Below, piece by piece: positions 10,907 to 21,700 of a stretch of 64,000 nucleotides of DNA. The notes under the pieces are model-generated. The model ran no database searches. It saw only the letters and a list, made by a program, of their open reading frames with translations, and was not told the origin of the DNA. Origin of the DNA: Diplonema papillatum (taxonomy: Eukaryota > Euglenozoa > Diplonemea > Diplonemida > Diplonemidae); assembly GCA_030068145.1 (NCBI GenBank), contig JAPJBO010000168.1, positions 1 through 64,000 on the forward strand. Direction: 5' to 3'. The translations under genes and the position numbers were made by a program. The stretch's first letter is position 1. Every line of letters begins with the position of its first letter.

Positions 10907-11016
10907 CTACCTCTTCGAGGGCTGCGGTTGCGGTGAAAGACGCCCGTCGGACGCGCCGGAGTCAGGTAGTAGAAGATGGCGGTCGCCGCACGCCGCAGCG
11001 CCACGTCGAACCCGGG
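10907..11016 (-). pseudogene. Partial cupin gene copy 4 (short)
   Basis: Only a central piece of the cupin 5' half (around the FYYLTP block) remains before the array gives way to unrelated sequence near 11016. No start codon region is present. Confidence 0.7.
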
Positions 11017-11315
11017 AAAAGGTCAACCCCGGCGGTTGGTGTTGGTTCGTCTCATGGTGTTTCCTCTGCGTTTTTTTTTTTTTTTTGTGTTTCCGCCGGC
11101 TATATTCGCTCGGTCGGTTGCCTGTGACAGCGTTCGTTTGGTTGTTTGTCAGGGTATCAGATTGCTTGCAATTTCCTTCTTCGTAGTTGCTTGGGTAAGC
11201 GTGTACACTTCTTGTTTGCCACGGAGCACACGACCAGGACCCGCTTCCGGATGATCTGGACGCTACTGCACACCAACACATCAACCAAACCTCTCTCTCA
11301 CCCATCTTTTGACTA

Positions 11316-11438
11316 CCTAGGCATACATCCGATCCGACTCGTATGCGAGAATGATTCTCGCATTCTCGCATGAAATTCTCGCGACTCCCCAATACGAGAA
11401 TATGCGAGAATACGAGTCGGATCGGATGTATGCCTAGG
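11316..11438. repeat. Inverted repeat with perfect 29-bp arms
   Basis: The arms 11316-11344 and 11410-11438 are exact reverse complements, and the 65-bp centre contains further short inverted pieces built on GCGAGAAT. It would form a strong hairpin and resembles a small foldback/MITE element. No coding capacity. Confidence 0.8.
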
Positions 11439-12156
11439 GTGGCGCGTGTAATTGTCACCCTTCAGATGACGTTTGAAATCGTCCCCCCTCGCCGATTTTT
11501 GCAATTTTGGGGTGGCTATTGCACACGTCACCCCAGGGAATATCGTTTTGGACGCCATGTCCTTCAGCTGGGTAACGAAAAGGCAGAGGCAAAGGGCTCC
11601 TCGGGTGGTTTGCTGCAGGCAGGCTGCGCGCGATTGCGCGGATGGAGCTAGGAAGAGTGCGAGAGAGAGAACCTGCGCTCCGCGGATGATCGATTTACGG
11701 TTAAGACTAGGAGTAAGCGCCAGGGGGGTGGTTGCAAGAACGTGCTCGGAATATTTTTATATGCTTAACACTACTGGTCCCATCTGCACCGTTTGGGTTC
11801 TTTCAGCCACGGACACGCAAGGCGGACCATCATCAGCGCAGAACCTGAGTCGGCTTCCAGTGCAAACCGTGTCCTTGCGAGGTGTTTTAAGGCCGCGCAA
11901 GACAACTATGTTGCTTGATGCACCACCTTACTGCCAACCCTTGTTATGCCCTGCACAGGGTTCTTTGCCATAGGATGGCGCAAAAAGATACAGAAACGCG
12001 TCTAGACCTTTTTTGTGTCTGGGTTCACATCCTTGCAGATGGGACAGCGGTATGAGTCTGGTTTGTCGGGCGGCTGTTCGTAGCTCGTCGCAGCCAGGAC
12101 CCATGAAAATCCGTCTCGGGCTGACGTATCTCCTTCTACGGTAGCAATCTGCGGGA
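11439..12156. other. Repeat-derived spacer downstream of the P5A ATPase
   Basis: No gene is supported. About 11735-11860 and 12030-12150 are diverged pieces of the large dispersed repeat best preserved at 52389-52830 and 53685-54110. The rest is unassigned. Confidence 0.45.
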
Positions 12157-12377
12157 AAAATACTCGAGGGACTGCCTTGTGCTCATTTCGAAGGAGGCTA
12201 GAGAGGAGAAAACAATACAACTACAAAGTGGGTCTTTTTTGCTGAACGTTACGCCCGCCACTAAACCCAGATTTACCTGTGTTTCGTGTGGGCTACAGCA
12301 CATTTACCTCCTTTGATCTATCGCAACTGGCAGTCTCCTCAAGCATTTCCTACAAAGCAGGTGCTTATACAAGAAAA
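12157..12377 (+). mobile_element. MITE-like palindromic repeat, family A copy 1
   Basis: This is one of six copies of a ~220-bp element that starts at AAATACTCGAGGGACTGCC and ends near AAGCAGGTGCTTATAC. The two ends are imperfect inverted repeats over about 45 bp, giving a hairpin-like element without coding capacity. Other copies are at 13136, 46042, 47203 (inverted), 48267 and 63887. Confidence 0.7.
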
Positions 12378-12664
12378 ATTCCGCGAGCACTGTGGAAGCA
12401 GTGGGTACAAGGGGGTGGACCGCCTTCCGGCAGTTCGGTAAAAGATGGAGGAAGCGACACGGGCCTACCTCACCCTGCATGGCGTGAATGCCAGCCTCGG
12501 TTTCAGGTTAGTGTGAGTTTGATCAAAGTAAGTTGAAGTATGGCTGAAGTCATCAAAGCCAGCCTCAGAAGCTGGAGACCACCGTGGATCACTGCAACCC
12601 TGCAACGCAGCGGTCTGTTCGGGGGGCAGCAGGTGGGTGTAGAAAGCTAGCAAACCCTTATGAT

Positions 12665-12749
12665 CTACAGGGTCCCCTTGAAAAGCAGCTTCAACACGGC
12701 ATCGATAGCACAGAGACCGAAGAAGTTCGTTGCCATGATAGTGATCAGC
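12665..12749 (-). CDS. ATP13A1: P5A ATPase exon 7 (terminal)
   Basis: This is a short terminal exon of 27 codons plus stop, too small to stand out as an open frame. It reads LITIMATNFFGLCAIDAVLK then LLFKGTL and a TAG at 12667-12665, matching the last helix of the family. Acceptor GCACAG|GCTGAT. The two-base overhang of exon 6 plus its first base completes an Arg codon. Confidence 0.87.
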
Positions 12750-15700
12750 CTGTGCGTGTGTGTGGGTGTGCGTCGGAGGGTAAACGTTTTGGACCTATCT
12801 TCGCAGCTACAGTTTTCAGCGGACATTTAAGCAGCACAGTGACCAGGCCACCAAGAACCGGGGTTGGAGGGAAGTTGTCGTTGGACGTTTGTTTGTGCGC
12901 ACGTGTGCAGTTCCTATTTGATAGGTTTAAACACGATACGCTGCCAACTGTCTCCTTTTAATAATGACAAACACGTTTGTTATCATAAAAAAGCAGGTGG
13001 AAAGTGACCGTATGGCAGGCACAAGCTCATTTCGCGAGTTCCGTGGGCGGGTATTATAGTCTTGCGAGTGCGCCGAAAACTTGCCGTGATGGAGAGTGAT
13101 GCATCCCCGGAAAACACATTTAGATTATCCTCAGGAAATACTCGAGGGACTGCCTTGTGCTCATTTCGAAGGAGGTTAGAGGGGGAGAAAACAATACAAC
13201 TACAAAGTGGGTCTTTTTTGTTGAGCGCTTACGCCCGCCACTAAACCCAGATTTACCTGTGTTTCGTGTGGGCTACAGCACATTTACCTCCTTTGATCTA
13301 TCGCAACTGGCAGTCTCCTCAAGCATTTCCTACAAAGCAGGTGCTTATACAAAAAAACAACAGCAGGCAAGTCGCAGTTGGCCTCCGTGTGTAAGTTCAC
13401 GTGTGCGTGTGTGCGTGGGCGTGTGTTCGTGTGTTGGATGGTGGAGAGAGAATCAATACCTTGTCTGCACAAACTCATATGCGGTCAGGTCGACGATCTC
13501 CAGATATGCAGAGAGCGGGGTCAATTGGAACGTGCACTCTGCGACGATGAGAGCGGTGAGAATCAGCGTGGTCACGAGGGCACCGTTGTCGAGCAGCGGG
13601 GACATGAACGGCTTGCCTTGGAAATTGGCAACGAACACGCACACGCTCTGCCACGTGATCATGAGGAACACGATCGAGTTCAGCAAGCAAGGCGTGAAGG
13701 TTGTCGAGTCGTCGATCTCCTGTCGTTTCGTGTCCGAGTTCAACGAACAGTCTGACACAAGCTGTCGTCGCAGCGGACTTTGACAAGCCCGGTTTCACGG
13801 TTGGCCAAAATCGGCCGTATTAGTAGTAGTAGGTTGAACTTGCTATGCAGCAGCAGCCTGTGACGATAGACTGAAAGCACAGTCTATCCCTGGCGCTTCA
13901 ACAAGCGCTTTGGCGTCCCAGGCCCGCCCCATCAGTACCAGTAGTAACAGTTTGAACTTGATATGCAGCGACAATCTGTGCTATAGACTGCACAGTCTAT
14001 CCCTGGTGCTTCAAACAAGCACTTTGGCGCCCGTCAGTACCAGTAGTAACAGTTTGGACTTGATATGCAGCAACAATCTGTGGCGATAGACTGCACAGTC
14101 TATCCCTGGTGCTTCAACAAGCACTTTGGCGTCCCAGGCCCGCCCCATCACTACCAGTAGCAACAGTTTGGACTTGATATGCAGCGACAATCTGTGGCGA
14201 TAGACTGCACAGTCTATCCCCGGTGCTTCAACAAGCACTTTGGCGTCCCAGGCCCGCCCCATCAGTACCAGTAGCAACAGTTTGGACTTGATATGCAGCG
14301 ACAATCTGTGGCGATAGACTGCACAGTCTATCCCCGGTGCTTCAACAAGCACTTTGGCGTCCCAGGCCCGCCCCATCAGTACCAGTAGTAACAGTTTGAA
14401 CTTGATATGCAGCAACAATCTGTGACGATAGACTGCCCAAAAGTCGCTACCGACTATCCTTTAGTAGTGTGTGGCATTCTAGCTCGGGAGCAAGCTGGAA
14501 GAAGTGTGTAGATCTTGCCGCTTACTTGCCATCGTAGCCCGATGGGGATCGTTGTTAACCCGATGGAGGGAAAATCTTAATTTCGTGTGCCGGCGCTACT
14601 TGCCTCTCATGTATGTTTGATGTTAGCATCAAGGGAATCTTAGTTTAATGCTTGGACAGAACACACTGCCCTCCTCATGCATGGCTGATGCCAGCACCAT
14701 GCCTTCTTCGAAGGAGAGGGGGGTGGGCGGGCGCGCACCTCGTAATTCGGAAGAACGCCTTCGGTCCCTGCGAGATCGTAGGCGAGACCAGCGGAGGAGA
14801 TCATGCAGTACAAGCACAAAGCGAACTGCAGCACGACGGTGAGGACAACGTACGGGCAGAAGAGGCGCGTGTCCGGCATAGTTGGGCTGAGCTCCTTCGC
14901 GGGGGCGCCCCGCGTGATGCAGAGGAAGCCGACGCTGACGCAAGCGTTCAAGACGAGCATCTGCGAATCGCTGAGCTTCACGCCCTCGTGCGCGAGCACA
15001 CTCATCGAAAACGCGGAGCTCAGGCAGTTGAGTGCGATGACGCGGTACGTTTGCATCTGGCACATCAGCGCGCACCGGCCGAGTCGCAGCAGGTGGCACG
15101 TGCTGCGGGTGCTGCTGTTGCGCGCCGTAAACGGGGCGGCGAGGCTCGCGTCGCCCAGCTGCACTATCGGCGCGTAGTTGCCTTCGTCACCGTCTGACCG
15201 ACGGGATGATGCCGGGACTATCCAGTCCGGCGGCGGCTTCGGCGTGAACTTCTTCCGCTGGGCCACCGCCCGCGCCATATCTGCACGCATTTCCTGTTTG
15301 TGTGTGTTGCAGCGGTAAAAGTTCGCCGGTAGGGCTGCCGGAAATGAAGAAGACAGGCGCTTCGTTTTGTTTGTGCGTGCCCGTTTTTCCCGCTTGATTT
15401 CACCATATGTCATTTTCAGGTAAGGAATTCTGATCGACCACCAAAACACGCTGTCCACTCCTACTAGCCTGCACAATACATCGAAGGGCAACCCGCAAGA
15501 TTGTTAGTACAAAAGATTTGTCCGCTCACGGTGGGGCCTGCGTTTGCCAGTTTTTGCTTTACCTCGCACTTTGGCTAGCGGCTATGAGGAGTTCGCTCAG
15601 AACCGTAAGAATTCCAACTTGACGCGCCCAGAAGGCGCTCAAGCAAGCTTGCTGTGTCTGTTTAAGTGCAGGGCTTTAAGTGCTGGGGCGGGTCCAACTC

Positions 15701-18700
15701 AAAAAAATTCGGCTCAAAACCCCGAGATCGGTGCCCAAAATATGGTTTCAACACTTTTTTTTCGTTTTTTTTTTTGAGGGTTTTGAGTGGTGAAATCTGA
15801 ATCTTTTTTTCCAGCCGATGAGAGCCACTGGGAGCCTCTGGCCACTGGGAGCCACTGGTGCCCAGCGGCTTTCAGCTTCCGAAACGCTGCCTTTGGGTGC
15901 TGACACTGCTCGGTATTCTCGACCAACAGCAGAATGAACATTTGCACAGGCGGTGACATCTCACCCGAGGGTGTGACCAGGTGCAAAAAGCTTGGCCGTG
16001 TTCGTTTGTGAGTTCCTGCGAGCGAAACAAAGACGACTGACAGCACGCAGCGTGCTGCTGCTGCCAGGAAACGTGTTGCGAACGGGTCCTGCTAGCACGG
16101 GGCCAGCGGAAAGGCAGCAGGAGTGTGCATCTGGATCACACATGAATTGAGCTCTGCCAACAAGCCCCATATCACACTAACGCTTTTCCATCCCTACCGC
16201 CAGTCCGGAGGGGAATCTCCATTCAATGATGCAGATCTTCTTCGAAGAAGAGTGAAAAAATCAGATGGGGGAAAAAAGAGAGCCACTGGGAGCCTCTGGC
16301 CACTGGGAGCCACTGGTGCCCAGCGGCTTTCAGTTTCCGAAACGCTGCATTTGGGTGCTGCCACTGCTCGGTATTCTCGACCAACAGCAGAATGAACATT
16401 TGCACAGGCGGTGACATCTCACCCGAGGGTGTGACCAGGTGCAAAAAGCTTGGCCGTGTTCGTTTGTGAGTTCCTGCGAGCGAACCAAAAACGACTCACA
16501 GCACGCAGCGTGCTGCTGCTGCCAGGAAACGTGTTGCGAACGGGTCCTGCTAGCACGGGAAGGCAGCAGGAGTGTGCATCTGGATCACACATGAATTGAG
16601 CTCTGCCAACAAGCCCCATCACACTAACGCTTTTCCATCCCTTCCGCCAGTCCGGAGAGGAATCTCCATTCAATGATGCAGATCTTCTTCGAAGAAGAGT
16701 GAAAAAATCAGATGGGGGAAAAATTTAGTTTAATGTTTAGGCAGAACACTGCCTCTCATGCATGTTTGATGCTAGCATCAAGTCTTCGTTGAAGAAGAGT
16801 GAGGAATTCAGATGGGGGGAAATGTTTAGCTTAATGTTTAGGCAGAACACTGCCTCTCATGCATGTTTGATGCTAGCATCAAGTCTTCGTCGGAGAGGAG
16901 TGAGGAATTCAGATGGGGGGACAAAGACAAGAGGCGGGGGGTGGGCGCACCTCTCGATACTTATTCCACGTCTTCCTCCGCGCGCGCTCTCGAAACGACC
17001 AGCGGATGACGTCGACGAACCCTAAGTCTTCAGGCAGCGGCTCCGAGACGGAGAGAGGGTGTGCGGGCGGAACTGTGAAGAGTGGCATTGTTGCTGAGTG
17101 TGCGTGTGGTCCTTTTTAAGATGTGTCTGGCGCTCTCTCTCGCCCTTAGAGGTGCCGCCCGAGGGAATCGGCTGTGAGCCGAAACTCGACGCCGGTCTCT
17201 CCGGATTGCACCAGGAGAGAACTTCGCGGCGGATCGCAAAGCACCCGCCCTGCACGAGGCACGCGCCCAAGACCCGTGCATGGCTACCGTAGCACCCTCC
17301 ATGTTTGCACCTTCCTCGGATGCTACGGTCGGGAAGGGGCTTCAATGTAGTTGGGAAAACACGTTCCCCTTCTGCGTGTGGGGTTGCCACCGGGCAGCTG
17401 CCGCAGCAGCCGCAGATACGTCCTTCGCCCTTGGCTCACTTTCGGGAGGTGTCGCTGCTCACCTACCAGTGTGTTCCTGGTTGTTGCGCATTGTTGCTGA
17501 GTGTGCAGTGTGCGCTGTCTTTCAGCTTAGCGTGAATTTGATCAGGAACATCAGTCCTTTCAGCGTGAGTTTGATCAAAGGAACATCAGTCCTTTCAGCG
17601 TGAGTTTGATCAAAGGAACATAGTCCTTTCAAAGACCAGCCGCAGTCAACGCCGCGTGCAGTTGCCCGCCTCCAACCGGCAACCGGCTCGCATCGGGGAG
17701 GTGACGCTGCCCACTTGGACGAAGTGCCCTGCTGCCCCCTGTGGGTTGTAGACCCGTTTTGCGTCGCCCCCCTGCACGAGAGGCGTCCACGCTTCCATAT
17801 GTTTCAAGTAACCGCAGGTGCACCGCCGTTGCGAGTACGGGTCCGGTGGTGCCTTGAGCAGCACCTCGCGGTGCCTTCGTTGCCAGTGCATGTGTGCAGG
17901 GGCAAGGACGAATGTCGCAGAGTACGACACAGATGTTTGTGTAATTGCTATTCCTGTCCATAGGATGGGCACCACTGCTAGCCACAGCGTATAAATCCCT
18001 GTTCGGGACAGTACAGTACAGTACAGTACAGTACAGTACAGTACAGTACAGTACAGTACAGTACAGTACAGTACAGTACAGTACAGTACAGTACAGTACA
18101 GTACAGTACAGTACAGTACAGTACAGTACAGTACAGTACAGTACAGTACAGTACAGTACAGTACAGTACAGTACAGTACAGTACAGTACAGTACAGTACA
18201 GTACAGTACAGTACAGTACAGTACAGTACAGTACAGTACAGTACAGTACAGTACAGTACAGTACAGTACAGTACAGTACAGTACAGTACAGTACAGTACA
18301 GTACAGTACAGTACAGTACAGTACAGTACAGTACAGTACAGTACAGTACAGTACAGTACAGTACAGTACAGTACAGTACAGTACAGTACAGTACACAGTA
18401 CAGTATTGTTTTTACGTTTTACGCACCACGACCAACCGACCCACCTCCTGTTGGAGTGGTCCGGTTTTGGATACGAGCACTGATGACAATTCGATGTGCC
18501 AATTCCCTCAGTAAACTGCAAGTACAATGCAATAAAATTGTAGCAAACCTTCAGCTGGCTTCGCCGAGACACAGCCGGCAAGCAGCCCGACACCCACGTG
18601 CGCCTGCGAGAGCGCCGCGACGTCGTTGGTGCCGTCGCCGCACATGAGCGTGGTGTGCCCTGCCCGGTTGAGGGCGAGCACGATCTGCTCCTTCTGTTCC

Positions 18701-21700
18701 GGGTCGCACCGCGCCCAGACGCTGACCTTCGCGACCCACTCCCGCATCCATCGCGCGGCTTCTTCGGCCCCTTTGCACTTCAGCGCATCGCCGGACGCCA
18801 CCAAGTCGAAGCCATCGCACCCTTGCGTCAGCACGTTACCTGGTGTGTTGCGTGGTTCCGATGATTTTGTGCGGCGTACAGATTGGTGGCACTCGACTTC
18901 TTGTTGTATGCAGCTGAGTGCATGCTTGTGGCGATCAGTAGAACTTTCGGGGGGAATCTTAGTTCAACGTTGGGGGAGGGTGAAGCAGCATGCATCGCAC
19001 TCGCCTACTTGTTAGTAAAGGGGGGGGGGGGTCGAATAATAACAGCTATTTGACACACGTCTGGTTGACTAAAAACACTACCACTATTTGATCCTGCGAC
19101 GGTTCGGCTACCCGGAACTTTTTTATTATTCGACAAATCGAATAATAACACAGGGTGTTATTATTCGACGGCCCCCCCCCCCTCTACTAACTTAGTCACT
19201 AAGAAAACGCAAACCTTCCGCGTCTTCCCAACCGCCCGCCGCCGCCAGGAAGGCCGCCGGCCGCGTGACGATGCGCAGCTCGCGCGCGACCCACGCAGCC
19301 GTGAGCGTGTGGTCCCCGGTGATGACGACCACCTTCTGCCCGGCCGCCTTCAGCGTCGCGACCGTCGGCAGTGCGTCCGCCCTTATGGGGCAGCCGAACA
19401 CCGCAAACCCCGCGAACCGCAGGCCGGTCTCCACGTCCGACCGCTTCAGGTTCCGCGCCTCCGGCGACCGCAGGAACTTGATGCCCAGGGCCAGGACCCG
19501 GAATCCCTGCCTCCCGTACGCTCGGTGCAGCCTGTCGTACCGGTCGCGCTCCTCGGCGCTGCTGAAGTCGATCAGCTCGCGGAGGGCCTCCGGAGAGCCT
19601 TTCACGACCGAGCAGAAAAACTGCCGCGCCATGTCCGGCACGAACAGGTCCGAGCGCGCCGGCTGCGGCGGCGCGGCTGCGCCCGCGGCGACGAGGGGGT
19701 CGCCGGTGAAGTTGTCGCACTGCACGACGCAGGCCATGCGGCGGAGCCCGGCGTTGAACGGGTGCCGCGCGAGGACCGTCACCTTCTGCGCGCCCCGCCG
19801 CAGCGTGCGCGGGCCGCCGGGGGCCCACCCGAGCTCCTGCACGGCCGCTTGCTCCATCGAGTCGCCCGCGAGCTCGCCCGCCACCTCCGCCAGCGACGTG
19901 CACCCCGTCAGCACCGCCACCGCCTCAAACGGATACACGCGGCCCGGCAGTCTCTCGCCCGCGTCGCTGTGGGCGGAGTTCGAATAAAGTATCAACTTGA
20001 AGAGGATACCCCAAATGTTCGCTTTCATTTTTTAGTTCGCTATTTGTGGATAAGATGGTCGGTTATTTTGAAGTCTCCGGTTGACTGCAGAGGCTAGGAG
20101 GGTTGAAAGGGGTTGGAAACAATGAGAAAGTGCAGCTCGCGTCTTCGATTTTATCTTCCAAGTTCATTCTCCCCCATCGTCTAACCGTGAATCGAATTCC
20201 CCCAGTTCCCCATGTCCGGCGCGAACAGGTCCGAGCGCGCCGGCTGCGGCGGCGCGTCATTTTAAAGTGAACTTACTAGTAAGAAATCTTACTAGTAATA
20301 TGACTAGTGCCACCAGTCATTCTTACTAGTGCCACTAGTAAGAATGACTAGTGCACTAGTAAGAATGACTAGTGCACTAGTCATGTTTGCTAGTGTTTTA
20401 CACAGTAAAGTCCATTTTTAGGCGGTGGATATGGCGTGGTGGTCCGACCCACGCTCGAATACTGTTCCGCAGGTTCGTCCTGCCGATGTTGTGCACGCAG
20501 AAACATGAATGGTGAACACGAGGTTGTCAAGTCACCTGCCGTAAGTGCGCACAACATTTCCAGTCGCCTGGCAGAGGAGTTTCCCAAGAACCTCTTGTGT
20601 TGTGAGGCAATGTTGCAGCGGAAGCCCTGCGCATGCGTTTCCGTGCAGCAAAGATGTTGTGGAGGACAGCCCCGTGGTCGGGTAGAGAGCCAGCTGGGCA
20701 CACTGATGCATAGACATGCCGAATCGCATTATGTTCCCTGCAATGATGGCACCGATAGCGCGCTGTCGGTGCATGGTATGCATCCATTGTTGTTTTCCCC
20801 TGCGGTGTTTCGTGAGTGATAAGGCAGGCGATGCGGGACCGTACGAGAATCATACTACACAAGGTTACGTACGAACTATTGCAACGCGCCCCACCCTCTG
20901 GCCCAAGTGCACTCGCTGGTGAACAATGTGGAACCACCAGGATACTTTATGAACCACCAGGCCGACTCCTGTCCATCAGGGCTGCCATTGTCTTCGTCAA
21001 CTGTCATCGTCATCATCAACAGGACTACTCCCAACAAAAAACAAAATGAGCATGTGTTGACGATGATGTCATATATGATGGACAGGAGTCGGGGTCTCGG
21101 CCAGAGAGGAGGGCGCGTTGCAATAGTTCGTACGTAACTTTGTGTAGTATGATTCTCGTACGGTCTCTCAGTTTCACTGTGGGAATCGGACATCAAACCC
21201 AGAGCAGGACAACCCAGCCAGTAAACCAGGAGGAGGGGGGGGTGGGCTACTCGAGAACCAAAATGACCTCGACCTTTTAGGCCGAGGTAAATACCCCAAC
21301 GCTCCTGCAAGTATTTCCCTCGCTCCCTCTCTCTTTCTCTTGCTCATTCTTGTGATTCCCAAAACGATCTGACATGAAGCGCATTGTTCTCCATTGTTTC
21401 CCCCTTTTTTATCCCTGCTCGTAGCTGCCGATGAAAGATTCCCACATCGCCAGCCTTGAAACACCGCAGGGGGAAGACAACAATGGATGCATACCATGCA
21501 CCGACAGCGCGCGCTATCGGTGGCATCATTGCAGAGAACAGAATGCGATTCGGCATGTCTATGCGTCAGTGTGCCCAGCTGGGCTCGCTAATTAATAGCG
21601 AACTTGGCCTGACCATGGGGCTGTCCTACAACACCCTTGCTGCACGCGAAGCAGGGTTCAAGGCGATGGCCGACGAGTTGGTCGGGGATACCCCGAAGGC

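Larger units (their letters stand above)
9066..11016. repeat. Higher-order array of 538-bp units carrying the cupin 5' half
   Basis: Units of about 538 bp start at 9066, 9605, 10143 and 10796. Each contains a spacer with an 8-10 base C run, the first ~104 codons of the cupin on the minus strand, and one 115-bp unit. The third unit carries an extra 115-bp copy, and the fourth is cut short near 11016. Sequence identity between units is very high, so the array is recent or is being homogenised. Confidence 0.88.

Noticed and set aside
14739-15491. Extending P5A exon 5 upstream to 15491
   Set aside because: The extra 70 residues match no homologue, and part of the sequence is a dispersed repeat also found at 25650 and 26600. 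An acceptor at 15281-15282 fits the phase.
17629-18593. Long open frames reading YCTVL or QYSTV repeats
   Set aside because: They are translations of the GTACA microsatellite, open on both strands because the 15-base period lacks stops. No unique coding sequence.
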